Assembly (NCBI GenBank): GCA_051418075.1
Contig: JBPRGG010000177.1
Coordinates: forward strand, 122,852-186,851
Source: JBPRGG01 sp051418075
GTDB taxonomy: Bacteria > Bacteroidota > Bacteroidia > Cytophagales > Cyclobacteriaceae
Direction: 5' to 3'
DNA: 64,000 nucleotides
The position numbers and the translations under genes were made by a program. The notes under the pieces were generated by a model. It was given only the letters and a program-made list of their open reading frames with translations. It did not search any database and had not been told where the DNA came from. Shown piece after piece: positions 17,918-26,627 of the stretch (positions are counted from its first letter, which is position 1; every line of letters begins with the position of its first letter).

Positions 17918-19177
17918 TTATTTTAGCAGGGTTTTAGGATCGTACGCATCTCTTAATCCATTACCCAAAAGATTAAATGATAATACCATAAAGCATATGG
18001 CCAATGCCGGAAATATCACCAGGTGCCAGCTGTTTTGAGTGCCAATGGCATGGTAGCCTTCAAAGATCATAATGCCCCAGGAAGGGGTGGGGGGCTGGAC
18101 ACTTAGTCCCAGGAAACTCAATCCTGCCTCCAGTAAGATTGCAGCGGCAAAATTTGAAGTAGCTATGACAATCAGGGGACCCAGAATGTTGGGCAGAATA
18201 TGGAAATAGACAATCCTGAAATTACTGATGCCATAAGCCCTGGCTGCCTCTATGAATAGTTTTTCCTTAATAGACATGATCTGGCCTCTGATAACCCGGG
18301 CTACATCCACCCACATGGTTAAGCCTACTGCCACAAAAGCCACCCATACTCCCCGGCTTTGCAGGGCAATACTGATGGCTATCACCAGCATAATGCCGGG
18401 AATTGACCAGACCACTGACATCAACCACATCACCAGGCTATCTACTTTTCCCCCAAAGAAACCAGCCAGACCACCCAGGGAGAGACCCAGTGTCATGCTG
18501 ATCACTACCGCCACAAAGCCTATTGATAGGGAGATTCTGGTGCCAAACAGCAACCGACTGAGCATATCCCGACCTGATTTATCCGTACCTAGTAAAAATT
18601 GGCGTTCTTCCAGATTATTTTGTTTAAACTCTTCTATCAAACTCTGGCGTGAAATGGTTTGAGGTTGCTTTTGCAGATCCAGAAAGGTGATTTGATCACC
18701 TTCAATCCTGAAGTTTTTGTTATCAAATCCTTCCAGGTTTACCTCTCCGATATACAAAGCCTTTACGACCTTCAGCAAGGCATAGGATTTCTCCTGCTTA
18801 TTATCCAGGCCGTAAGGATGAGTATATAAAGTGTCTCCTTCAATCCGGTAGTCCGATATCGGTTCAATGGTATATTTGCTTTCCTGTCCGAATATGGCTC
18901 TGTGAATCAGGCTTTTTTGTTCTACCTCCATATTTTTCCTGATCTTTAGCAGCATGACCCTGGAACCAGGTTTCATTTTTTGTAACTGAACTGCCCCATC
19001 ATTGGCATTGGGTGTTTTATCCGGCATGATCAGGTAACCTAACAGGGTAATGATTATGGCAAAGGATATCACGAACAGTCCGAAGATTGCTGGTTTGTTT
19101 CTCAGTAATCTTTTTCGAACATAATAATTAGGAGAATGATGTCCATTGGTATCCAAGATTTTCTTATGCTCTGCCAT
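17918..19177 (-). CDS. OppC/DppC-type ABC transporter permease
   Basis: A 419-residue permease. Transmembrane segment 1 (about residues 33-53) is followed by an extra-cytoplasmic insert of about 150 residues. Then comes the BPD_transp_1 domain with GTDKSGRDMLSRLLFGTRISL, several transmembrane segments and the EAA loop EAARAYGISNFRIVYFHILP. The long insert is usual in Bacteroidota members. The matching OppB permease, ATPases and binding protein are not in the window. It overlaps the upstream 91-residue gene by 14 bases. Confidence 0.9.
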   Translation of the reverse strand: MAEHKKILDTNGHHSPNYYVRKRLLRNKPAIFGLFVISFAIIITLLGYLIMPDKTPNANDGAVQLQKMKPGSRVMLLKIRKNMEVEQKSLIHRAIFGQESKYTIEPISDYRIEGDTLYTHPYGLDNKQEKSYALLKVVKALYIGEVNLEGFDNKNFRIEGDQITFLDLQKQPQTISRQSLIEEFKQNNLEERQFLLGTDKSGRDMLSRLLFGTRISLSIGFVAVVISMTLGLSLGGLAGFFGGKVDSLVMWLMSVVWSIPGIMLVIAISIALQSRGVWVAFVAVGLTMWVDVARVIRGQIMSIKEKLFIEAARAYGISNFRIVYFHILPNILGPLIVIATSNFAAAILLEAGLSFLGLSVQPPTPSWGIMIFEGYHAIGTQNSWHLVIFPALAICFMVLSFNLLGNGLRDAYDPKTLLK

Positions 19178-19439
19178 TATGCGCTAATAATCCAGCTTTA
19201 CTTGCTATATAATAATAATTCCTGAAGTTTTTTTTATAAGTATCAGCCTGATAGGCAATTTCAGATTGAATTGACCGGAAAACCCTGATCCAGCCTTTTT
19301 GCCACAGGGCTAACAGGGTATCTTTAAGGTCATTTTCTGTTAATGCTAATTTTTTTTCAAGCTCTTCGAAGGAGTGAATAAAATATAATTCATCCATTAC
19401 CTCAAATTCTATATCATTCATTCTCAAATCATTATCCAA
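19164..19439 (-). CDS. Small winged-helix-like protein upstream of OppC
   Basis: A 91-residue soluble protein with the pattern FEELEKKLALTENDLKDTLLALWQKGWIRVF, which looks like a winged-helix fold (helix, recognition helix, wing). I do not recognise a named family. Its last 14 bases overlap the OppC gene, suggesting coupled translation and a functional tie to the permease. The start at 19439 gives MDNDLRMND; the second ATG at residue 7 is also possible. It could be a regulator or a structural accessory protein; that is unresolved. Confidence 0.65.
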   Translation of the reverse strand: MDNDLRMNDIEFEVMDELYFIHSFEELEKKLALTENDLKDTLLALWQKGWIRVFRSIQSEIAYQADTYKKNFRNYYYIASKAGLLAHNGRA

Positions 19440-19474
19440 ATTAATTAGAAAAAACCAGATTGAAAAATATTCAA

Positions 19475-20608
19475 TTAAATTTTATAGGTCCTTCCTTTCC
19501 ATCGATAAATTCCCAAATTTGCAATTATTCCAAAAAATACTGCATAAACAGGATAAAATAATTGCCAAATTATAAAAATTCTTTTTCTGAATTTAATTCG
19601 GGAAAAATGGTGGATGTTTTTTAAAAATACAAATTCAACCAGTATTTTTACTGCTAACTGTAATAAATATGCTAAAATTGGATATTTCTGACTGATCATC
19701 AGCAAAGTAACCGTCAGAAAACTGAATTGATAAAAAAAGACAAACAGTGCTAATCCCATTACTGCCGGACGTTGCTGATGCTTCCATTTACCGGCCCAAC
19801 GCCTCCGTTGGTGAATTAGCGCCTGAAGATTTGGTTGCGGCTCCGTATATACCTGGGCATCAATATTTTTTATAAAATGAACTTTAGCTGGAGCCAATGC
19901 ATGTATCTTTTGCAAAAGAAATTCATCGTCTCCCGAGATTATATGATCCAGACCCTGATATCCTCTCACTTGTTCGAAGATTTTTTTACTAAATGCCAGG
20001 TTAGCCCCATTGCACATGGTGGGATGTCCTAATTGTAAGGTGGCTGCTCCGGTTCCGATCAGACTGGTAAACTCCAGGATTTGCATCTGGTCCAGCAGAG
20101 TGTCCTGACGGGAAAATGCTACAGGACCTATGATCATGTTTGGCTGGAATTGTTGCCAACAGGCTACTATCTGTTTGACCCAATCAGCAGGTACCCGGCA
20201 ATCTGCATCTGTGGCCAGGATTATTTCCCCTGAGGCTAAACCAACTGCTTGTGAAATAGCTTTTTTCTTGGTAGAACCGGTAAATTCAGGGGCTAACCTG
20301 ATCTTTTGCCTGATTAATTTCATGGAGCTGGACCTGGAAAACTGCTCTGCTATTAGATAGGTTTGATCTTCTGATTGATCATCAATAACAATCACTTCGA
20401 AATCCTGATGAGGGTAGGTTTGTTTTTCCAGGTCTTTCAGCAAGCGTAATATGTTGTCTTCCTCATTTCTGGCAGCGACAACCACTGATACTTTCAAAGG
20501 TTTACTTTCAAGGGCAGTTTTAAAAATGGGGATTTTGACCCAGGCCCGGTTTAGTATCCACATCAGGAAGGCATAAAATAAAGTGTACACGCTAAAGAAG
20601 TAAACCAT
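19475..20608 (-). CDS. Membrane glycosyltransferase, family 2
   Basis: A protein of about 377 residues. One N-terminal transmembrane segment is followed by the GT-A domain with VSVVVAARNEEDNI, ATDADCRVP (DxD-type), ISGDDEFLL and HQRRRWAGKW (QxxRW), and then C-terminal transmembrane segments. It has the same layout as the GT2 at 14972-16063, so they are probably paralogues. The ATG at 20608 is preferred over a TTG at 20614 because a -7 box (TATATTTG) covers 20612-20619. It is the first gene of the long minus-strand run. Confidence 0.9.
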   Translation of the reverse strand: MVYFFSVYTLFYAFLMWILNRAWVKIPIFKTALESKPLKVSVVVAARNEEDNILRLLKDLEKQTYPHQDFEVIVIDDQSEDQTYLIAEQFSRSSSMKLIRQKIRLAPEFTGSTKKKAISQAVGLASGEIILATDADCRVPADWVKQIVACWQQFQPNMIIGPVAFSRQDTLLDQMQILEFTSLIGTGAATLQLGHPTMCNGANLAFSKKIFEQVRGYQGLDHIISGDDEFLLQKIHALAPAKVHFIKNIDAQVYTEPQPNLQALIHQRRRWAGKWKHQQRPAVMGLALFVFFYQFSFLTVTLLMISQKYPILAYLLQLAVKILVEFVFLKNIHHFSRIKFRKRIFIIWQLFYPVYAVFFGIIANLGIYRWKGRTYKI

Positions 20609-20611
20609 TTT

Positions 20612-20619
20612 CAAATATA
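20612..20619 (-). promoter_or_regulatory. -7 box abutting the GT2 start codon
   Basis: On the minus strand TATATTTG matches TAnnTTTG exactly and ends only 3 bases before the ATG at 20608, which would give a leaderless or nearly leaderless transcript. No clear -33 TTTG is visible. Confidence 0.4.
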
Positions 20620-20669
20620 AAAATATAAGACCAGGCAGGATCTGTTTTTTGCCATTTAAGTCTTATACG

Positions 20670-20700
20670 TTTAAAAATTGCTTAAAATGCCTTATTTTTG
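20670..20700 (+). promoter_or_regulatory. Promoter of ruvC
   Basis: TTTA at 20670-20673, 19 bases of spacing, then TATTTTTG at 20693-20700. This fits the Bacteroidota pattern TTTG-N19-TAnnTTTG with one mismatch. The expected start of transcription is about 20 bases before the TTG start codon. Confidence 0.6.
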
Positions 20701-20725
20701 GTTAACTAATAAATAAAAGCTGCTA

Positions 20726-21283
20726 TTGGAAGCATTAGTCAATCAAAAAATTATTTTAGGAATTGATCCCGGAACTTCAGTGATGGGATATGGAGTGATC
20801 CTGGTGCAGGGGAAAAACCAGGTCAAACTGTTGCAGTATGGAGTGATCAACCTGAGCAAATATAGTGCACAGGAAATTAAGCTTAAAAAGATCCATGAAA
20901 AAATGCTGCAGCTGATCAACGAATTCACACCTGATGAGGTAGCTCTGGAGGCTCCTTTTTATGGCAAAAATATTCAATCCATGCTTAAACTGGGAAGGGC
21001 CCAGGGGGTAGCGATGGCTGTAGCCCTTTCCTGTGAGATTCCCATTTGTGAATATGCTCCCAAAAAAGTAAAGCAATCTGTCACCGGCAATGGAAATGCT
21101 TCTAAAGAACAGGTTGCGAGTATGTTACAGACCATCTTAAAGTTCCAGCATACTCATAAGTTATTGGATGCTACCGATGCACTGGCCGTGGCTTTATGTC
21201 ATCATTACCAAAATGGACAAACACAAAGTAGCAATAAAAGCTGGGCTGCATTCATAAAAGAAAATCCTGACAGGATAAAATAA
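20726..21283 (+). CDS. ruvC: Crossover junction endodeoxyribonuclease RuvC
   Basis: A 185-residue Holliday-junction resolvase. The four acidic catalytic residues sit in LGIDPGTS (Asp near residue 13), ALEAPFYGKN (Glu) and LDATDALAVALCHH (two Asp), as in RuvC. The next ATG lies after the first catalytic Asp, so the TTG at 20726 must be used. RuvC cuts Holliday junctions together with RuvAB, which are not in the window. The length is normal. The gene is divergent from the GT2 run and is followed after 11 bases by a sulfatase gene. Confidence 0.95.
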   Translation: MEALVNQKIILGIDPGTSVMGYGVILVQGKNQVKLLQYGVINLSKYSAQEIKLKKIHEKMLQLINEFTPDEVALEAPFYGKNIQSMLKLGRAQGVAMAVALSCEIPICEYAPKKVKQSVTGNGNASKEQVASMLQTILKFQHTHKLLDATDALAVALCHHYQNGQTQSSNKSWAAFIKENPDRIK

Positions 21284-21294
21284 AATTTTGAATT

Positions 21295-22617
21295 ATGAAA
21301 AGGATTTATTTACTAATGTTAATCCTGGTGTTTTCCGGAATGACCCAAAAAACCGGAAAAACCCCAAAAAGTACGCCGGAAAAACCCAATGTAATACTAA
21401 TAATGGCGGATGATATGGGAAAAGAGTGTCTAAGTAGCTACGGCAGTCTTTCTTACCAGACTCCTCAACTGGATCAACTGGCCAGTGAAGGAATCAAATT
21501 TACCCGCTGTTTTTCTCAACCCCTTTGTACCCCCTCCAGGGTAAAGATCATGACTGGTAAATATAATTACAGGAATTATGAGCATTTTGGTTATCTTAAT
21601 CCCAACCAGAAAACCATTGGTAATTTAATGAAGGATGCTGGTTATGCTACTTGTCTGGCAGGAAAATGGCAGCTGAACGGAATTTATCATGACCTACCTG
21701 GAAACCAGGACCTTACCCGACCTTACCAATTTGGATTTGATACCTATTGCCTGTGGCAGGTCAACACCGGCAAACAAAAAGGTGAGCGATATGCCGATCC
21801 TCTGATTGTACAAAATGAAAAAGAACTGCCTCGTGATCCGGATAGCTATGGACCGGACATTTTTTATGATTTTATTGAAGCTTTCATTGAACAAAATCAG
21901 AACAAGCCATTTTTTGTGTACTATCCAATGGTTTTGGTGCATGATCCTTTCGTCCCAACTCCTGATTCTCCGGAGTGGCAGGATCCATCCCGGCGCTATG
22001 AAAATGATACCGCCTATTTTGCCGATATGGTAGCTTACACCGATAAAATTGTAGGTAACTTAAAGCAAAAACTTAAGGAACTTGATCTGGATCAGAATAC
22101 CATCATCATGTTTACCGGGGATAATGGCACCCATCCTTCTATTATTACCCAAACCAATGAGGGGCCTTATCGGGGAGCTAAAGGGAAAAGTATTGATGCC
22201 GGGAACCACGTACCATTTATAGTGAACTGGCCGACTGGTATCAGGTCAGAAGGACGTACTTATGATGGATTGGTTGAATTCAGTGATTTTTATCCTACCC
22301 TGGCTGATCTGGCCGGAGTTGATTCAGCTGAACCCAATGACGGGGAAAGTTTTTATGAGGTCCTTACCGGGGAAGATCATACTCCCAGGCAAGAAGTGTA
22401 TATTTATTACGATCCTCACTGGGGGCATTGGTCAAAGTCAGTATTCACACGTACGGAATCCTATAAATTGTATGAGGATGGCCGTTTTTTTGAGGTGGCT
22501 AACGATAAACTGGAACAAAATCCCTTATCAGAAGCAGAACTGGATCAGGAACAGCAACAGATCAGATCCAGGTTGCAGGAAGTGCTGGACAAAAATAAAC
22601 AACAGGTAATTGATTGA
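21295..22617 (+). CDS. Cys-type sulfatase (arylsulfatase family)
   Basis: A 440-residue exported sulfatase with an N-terminal hydrophobic signal. The metal site is in MADDMGKE. The formylglycine motif is CTPSR at Cys78 followed by MTGKYNYRN. HDPFVPTP and FTGDNGTHPS (second metal site) complete the active-site set. The Cys must be oxidised to formylglycine by a maturase, and none is encoded in the window. It follows ruvC by 11 bases but is unrelated in function. The length is normal for short S1 family members; the substrate is not predictable. Confidence 0.92.
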   Translation: MKRIYLLMLILVFSGMTQKTGKTPKSTPEKPNVILIMADDMGKECLSSYGSLSYQTPQLDQLASEGIKFTRCFSQPLCTPSRVKIMTGKYNYRNYEHFGYLNPNQKTIGNLMKDAGYATCLAGKWQLNGIYHDLPGNQDLTRPYQFGFDTYCLWQVNTGKQKGERYADPLIVQNEKELPRDPDSYGPDIFYDFIEAFIEQNQNKPFFVYYPMVLVHDPFVPTPDSPEWQDPSRRYENDTAYFADMVAYTDKIVGNLKQKLKELDLDQNTIIMFTGDNGTHPSIITQTNEGPYRGAKGKSIDAGNHVPFIVNWPTGIRSEGRTYDGLVEFSDFYPTLADLAGVDSAEPNDGESFYEVLTGEDHTPRQEVYIYYDPHWGHWSKSVFTRTESYKLYEDGRFFEVANDKLEQNPLSEAELDQEQQQIRSRLQEVLDKNKQQVID

Positions 22618-22631
22618 TATTGAAGGAGTTC

Positions 22632-22660
22632 CAGGGGGAAAATTCCGGGTTAACCCCCTG
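22632..22660. terminator. Hairpin between convergent genes
   Basis: CAGGGGG (22632-22638) pairs perfectly with CCCCCTG (22654-22660) across a 15-base loop. It lies between the sulfatase and DUF456 genes, which converge. No U run follows on either strand, so it is a weak terminator candidate. Confidence 0.35.
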
Positions 22661-22720
22661 CTGAAAGTATGGGATAATGCCATAGGGGTGAATTGAATTG
22701 ATTTGGCTTCAAGGGTAATT

Positions 22721-23197
22721 TTATATCAGGGCTTGAATAAAATAATAAGTAATAACCAGGCACAGACTGATTTTCATAAAAGTTCCGGCAAGAAATCCGA
22801 GGAAAGCTCCAAATCCAGCCCTTACTGCATCATTTAAGGTTTTGCCAGAGATTAACTCTCCCAGCAAGGCTCCGGCAAATGGGCCAATTATCAAGCCGAG
22901 TGGGGGGAACAGAAATAAACCAAAAAAGATGCCCAGAGTACTCCCCCAAATACCATACTGGCTGGCTCCTAGTCTTTTTGTTCCGTAAACAGGCACCAAA
23001 TAATCCAGCACCAGTACCAGAATTGTCAACGAACCCAACAGGATCATTAATCGCATGGAAAAAGTGGGAGGTTCGGCAAATTGCATGATGACCAGGCCCA
23101 GATAAGCCAATGGGGGACCAGGCAGCACAGGTAAAAAACTTCCAATAATACCCAGGAGGATCAGAATGCCAGCAATAATAATGAGGGTAAGCTCCAT
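22721..23197 (-). CDS. DUF456 family membrane protein
   Basis: A 158-residue protein with four to five hydrophobic segments and a Gly/Pro-rich signature (GSFLPVLPGPPLAYLGL near residues 22-38; GPFAGALLGEL near 110). This is typical of DUF456, a small integral membrane family of unknown function found widely in bacteria. It stands alone, convergent with the sulfatase gene and divergent from a 34-codon ORF. Its upstream region shares a 19-base string with that of exbB. Confidence 0.82.
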   Translation of the reverse strand: MELTLIIIAGILILLGIIGSFLPVLPGPPLAYLGLVIMQFAEPPTFSMRLMILLGSLTILVLVLDYLVPVYGTKRLGASQYGIWGSTLGIFFGLFLFPPLGLIIGPFAGALLGELISGKTLNDAVRAGFGAFLGFLAGTFMKISLCLVITYYFIQALI

Positions 23198-23283
23198 ATT
23201 TACAACCTTTTGCAGCTATTATCGTAATAGATTTTTTGTGACTAAATGGTTAACAAAATTTAAAAAATTTCGTAATTAAAAAT

Positions 23284-23388
23284 ATGGATTCAGTTTTATC
23301 AATTTCACTTATCATTTTAGGCATTATTGTAGTGGCCTCTATTATTGCTGCCCTGTTAGGTATTGTATATAACCGGATTAAAAATTAA
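23284..23388 (+). CDS. 34-residue single-pass membrane peptide
   Basis: A 34-codon ORF with ATG start. The product begins MDSVLSISLIILGIIVV and continues through one uninterrupted hydrophobic helix of about 26 residues to a basic end (YNRIKN). The composition is that of a one-helix membrane microprotein. It lies in the gap between DUF456 (divergent) and a lipoprotein gene whose stop is 7 bases away (convergent). No family is recognised. Chance cannot be excluded at this length, but the clean topology and full use of the gap favour a real gene. Confidence 0.5.
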   Translation: MDSVLSISLIILGIIVVASIIAALLGIVYNRIKN

Positions 23389-23395
23389 CTTTCCT

Positions 23396-24022
23396 TCAAT
23401 AGTGACGTTCACTGGAAACGGGTTCTGTAGGTAATTCAAATAATGGTTTTTTCTTAAAATGCGTCTCGGTAGCATCTTTATTGATTAAATGATGCTCGTT
23501 TTTTTCATAAAATTCATTATACTGTTTAGCAAAGTAATCATATTTGCCCCGGTACAATATCACCCTGGATTGCGCCTGCTGTATATCATCTACCAATTCG
23601 GCCATCAAAGGATAATTTTCAAAATTAGGATGTGACATAGCATAGCTGGTGATAGAATCTATTACCAGATAGGTGGCGGAATCATACTTGTCTATCAATT
23701 CAGAACTGCTTACGGTAATATCATCATAGCGAAGTTCTTCCAGAGTATCTACCAGTGCCATCAACCCCAAGTAATCTATAGAATCAAACCGGTTGGTGTA
23801 GGTGATTTCCTGTAAAAGTCTGCGTAAATAACTAAGTTTTTTATCGTCATCCTCAATCATTACATTCCAGGCTGAGGCCACACTGTCATTTATTGCTTTG
23901 AACACGGTTTTTACAGAATCCATTTCTTGTTGAGATAGCTCTTGCTCAGTTCCGCCCGGAGGCCTTTCACAAGCAGCAAACATCATTATAAATAAAACTA
24001 AAAATAAAGCTAAGTTTTTCAT
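23396..24022 (-). CDS. Hypothetical lipoprotein
   Basis: A 208-residue protein with a lipoprotein signal (LFIMMFAAC, Cys18), then a mostly helical, acidic region rich in Asp, Glu and Tyr and no recognised domain. Heptad-like stretches near residues 60-130 suggest coiled coils or a helical bundle. It is convergent with the 34-residue peptide gene, 7 bases apart, and divergent from the membrane protein gene at 24200. The function is unknown; it is expected to be anchored in the periplasm or at the outer membrane. Confidence 0.75.
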   Translation of the reverse strand: MKNLALFLVLFIMMFAACERPPGGTEQELSQQEMDSVKTVFKAINDSVASAWNVMIEDDDKKLSYLRRLLQEITYTNRFDSIDYLGLMALVDTLEELRYDDITVSSSELIDKYDSATYLVIDSITSYAMSHPNFENYPLMAELVDDIQQAQSRVILYRGKYDYFAKQYNEFYEKNEHHLINKDATETHFKKKPLFELPTEPVSSERHY

Positions 24023-24199
24023 TTTGATTTTTTAATAGGATAAAAAGTATTCCTGTTATTAACAAAATAAACCAAGTGGTTTTATTATAACAAAATTTTT
24101 GATCTTTTTTTGTTTAGATACTTATTATAGCATGAAGGCTAGACATATCTTCTGTAAGTCTTAACTTTAGGAAATAATTAAACAACACCCTACAAACAT

Positions 24200-24700
24200 A
24201 TGAAGGTTTCATTTCATGACAGCCAGGATTATTTAAATAAATTACGCAACCGTATATATATTTTGATAGGTATACCTATGGTGGCGTTTGTACTGGTTTA
24301 TTTACAAATGGAAAAGGAGGGGAAGGTGTTTTTCGATCTTAATTCCACCATCCACCGGGTTGTAAGCATTTTATTACCCACTTTGGTAGTCGTCATCGCT
24401 GGCTACGCATTTTATCAATACAGAAACCAGCTTAAACAAGTAAAAGACCAGCATGGCCTGAAAAGAAAACTGGAGGATATGTTTCAATTGATCTATCAAA
24501 TGTTTTTTTTATTTCAAATAGCAGCTATGCTTTCCATTGCCGGACTGATACTTACCGGCGATAAGATCTATACCTTGTTTTACGTCATAATTCTGTTCGT
24601 TTCTTCCATTTATAATCCCTCCTGGTCAAGGATAAGCAAATCCTTGCAGCTAAACCAGGAAGAAAAGGATATCCTCAGGGAGAGAAAACCAATCGAATAA
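24200..24700 (+). CDS. Hypothetical membrane protein
   Basis: A 166-residue protein with four predicted transmembrane segments (about residues 20-38, 50-70, 98-118 and 122-140) and a basic loop between the second and third. No family is recognised. It lies 72 bases upstream of the DUF2089 gene on the same strand and may share its transcript. Nothing in the sequence reveals a catalytic role. Confidence 0.7.
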   Translation: MKVSFHDSQDYLNKLRNRIYILIGIPMVAFVLVYLQMEKEGKVFFDLNSTIHRVVSILLPTLVVVIAGYAFYQYRNQLKQVKDQHGLKRKLEDMFQLIYQMFFLFQIAAMLSIAGLILTGDKIYTLFYVIILFVSSIYNPSWSRISKSLQLNQEEKDILRERKPIE

Positions 24701-24772
24701 ATTTTATTGATTATACATTGAAATTAGTTCATAAATTATTGAAATAAATTCAAAAAATAATTAATTTTATAT

Positions 24773-25063
24773 ATGTCCACCCTGAAATTGCCCTTGCGGT
24801 GTCCAAGTTGCGAACATGATTTGAAAGTGAAACAACTTCAATGTCCGCACTGTGAAACAGAAGTCAGCGGGCTATATGCCTTACCGGCATTGACCAGGCT
24901 GACCCCTGTTCATCAGAAATTTGTTTTACAATTTATATTGGCCAGCGGAAGTCTGAAAATAATGGCTCAAAAGATGAAACTGAGCTATCCAACGGTCAGG
25001 AACCTGCTGGATGAGATCATCGCGACCATCAAAAAAATGGAACATGAAAACCCGGATCTATAA
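24773..25063 (+). CDS. DUF2089-like zinc-ribbon/HTH protein
   Basis: A 96-residue protein. An N-terminal zinc ribbon has two Cys pairs (CPSC and CPHC, residues 10-13 and 24-27). The C-terminal part reads KFVLQFILASGSLKIMAQKMKLSYPTVRNLLDEI in pattern, a helix-turn-helix typical of DUF2089. Such proteins are thought to be small transcription regulators. Its end overlaps the next gene's preferred start by 20 bases, so it is likely to regulate or be co-expressed with the membrane protein that follows. Confidence 0.82.
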   Translation: MSTLKLPLRCPSCEHDLKVKQLQCPHCETEVSGLYALPALTRLTPVHQKFVLQFILASGSLKIMAQKMKLSYPTVRNLLDEIIATIKKMEHENPDL

Positions 25064-25637
25064 CCCTTATTATCAGATAGCCGGATACAGATCATTGTTA
25101 TATGGGGTAAAGATTATCCTGATCACAGTGGTTTTGTCTTATTTAACCAATACCCATTTTTCCGGGAATTTTCAATTTTCTCATCAACTACTTCCGGAGA
25201 ATTTCTCCCTGATTTTAGCCGAGCATTTGATTTCCTGGCTGGTTCTGGCTGGTTTATTTTATATTTCAGGCTTGCTGTTATCCCATTCATCTATCCGTTT
25301 AGTAGATGTTTTGGGTACCACTGCCCTGGCCCGGATGCCCTTTTTAATTATTCCTTTTTTTGGTTTAATTCCTGCTTATCTGCAAACACAGCATAAAATT
25401 ATCAGCATGGTTATACAAGGAGAACAGGTGCAATTTGCCCCTTTTGAAACAGTGCTTTATGTTTTTGTAGTGCTTCTGTCATTGCTGCTAGTGGTATGGT
25501 TTGAGGCCTTAAATTATCATGCTTATAGGGTCTCCTGTAATATGAAACACACCAGGCTATGGCTTTCTTTTGTCATTATATTGATTATTTCTGAGGTTCT
25601 GGTTCGGTTTTTAATGCATCGTCTTTTATATCAATGA
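25044..25637 (+). CDS. YIP1-family-like membrane protein
   Basis: A protein of about 197 residues with five hydrophobic segments. The start chosen is the ATG at 25044 (MKTRIYNPYYQIAG), overlapping the DUF2089 gene by 20 bases; an earlier ATG at 25011 would overlap more. The Pro/Gly-rich pattern with ARMPFLIIPFFGLIPAY resembles Yip1-domain membrane proteins. Its stop overlaps the next gene's start (ATGA), so the two are translationally coupled. No function is known. Confidence 0.72.
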   Translation: MKTRIYNPYYQIAGYRSLLYGVKIILITVVLSYLTNTHFSGNFQFSHQLLPENFSLILAEHLISWLVLAGLFYISGLLLSHSSIRLVDVLGTTALARMPFLIIPFFGLIPAYLQTQHKIISMVIQGEQVQFAPFETVLYVFVVLLSLLLVVWFEALNYHAYRVSCNMKHTRLWLSFVIILIISEVLVRFLMHRLLYQ

Positions 25638-26593
25638 AATATTGCTTTTTTGTATGGATGTTTTTGAGTGAATGGGCCTTTGCAGCTGTTTCGGTAGATA
25701 CACTTGAAATAATTACTGCCCGGGGAACTATCAGCGGCAGCCTTTTAATTCCGGATACTTGTGATAAAGTTCCGCTGGTCATTATGGTACCAGGCTCAGG
25801 ACAGGTAGACCGGGATGGCAACATTCCCAATTTAGCCGGACAAAACAATGCTTTTAAGATGCTGGCAGAAAGCCTTGAAAAGGAGGGAGTGGCCAGTTTG
25901 AGGTATGATAAGAGAGGTACAGCTGCCAGTAGATCAGCGATGATACCTGAGCCTGAAATGCGTTTTGACATGTTGGTAGACGACCTCAGAAGATGGATTA
26001 GCCGGTTAAAATTACATGAAGGCATCAGTAAAATCATATTATTGGGGCATAGTCAGGGTTCGCTGGTCAGTATATTAGCGGCACAAAAGAACCCCGATGT
26101 GGCAGGAGTCATTTCTGTGGGCGGGGCGGGCAGTCCGATTGGCCTGATCCTGTCGGAACAGCTTAAGTTGCTTCCGGCAGGTTTAAAGGAGCAGGCTGAT
26201 TCGATCCTGCTTAAATTAGACTCTGGTGAAAAGGTGGAACAGGTTCCTTTTGTCTTGAATCAGCTGTTTAGAAAATCTGTGCAACCTTTTCTGATTTCCT
26301 GGATGGCCTATGATCCCTGCCATGAAATCAGTCAGTTACAGATCCCGGTATTATTGGTTCAGGGTGATACAGATTTGCAGGTGAAGGTATCGGAGGTTTA
26401 TAAACTGCAAAAGGCAACTCAGAACAGTCAGTTACTGGTGATTGAAGGCATGAATCATATCATGAAACCTGCAGGAACTGACCGGATTAAAAATCTGGCT
26501 ACCTATCAGAACCCAACCTTAGCTTTACATCCTGAACTGGTTCCGGGGCTGTTAAGTTTTATAAATCAGGTTAATCTAACAAACAATCGATAA
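25634..26593 (+). CDS. Exported alpha/beta-hydrolase
   Basis: A 319-residue protein with an N-terminal signal peptide. The core fold shows VIMVPGSGQVDRDGN (oxyanion region), the nucleophile elbow GHSQGS (Ser near residue 137), the acid in VQGDTDLQV and the His in GMNHIMKP. This resembles the dienelactone hydrolase/esterase-like proteins of Bacteroidota that often carry DUF3887 domains. The next gene encodes a DUF3887-like protein, which in related bacteria is fused to such a hydrolase. The natural ester or peptide substrate is unknown. Confidence 0.88.
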   Translation: MKYCFFVWMFLSEWAFAAVSVDTLEIITARGTISGSLLIPDTCDKVPLVIMVPGSGQVDRDGNIPNLAGQNNAFKMLAESLEKEGVASLRYDKRGTAASRSAMIPEPEMRFDMLVDDLRRWISRLKLHEGISKIILLGHSQGSLVSILAAQKNPDVAGVISVGGAGSPIGLILSEQLKLLPAGLKEQADSILLKLDSGEKVEQVPFVLNQLFRKSVQPFLISWMAYDPCHEISQLQIPVLLVQGDTDLQVKVSEVYKLQKATQNSQLLVIEGMNHIMKPAGTDRIKNLATYQNPTLALHPELVPGLLSFINQVNLTNNR

Positions 26594-26627
26594 GCTTTTT
26601 TCTTAAATTATTATAAATCAAATTTAA

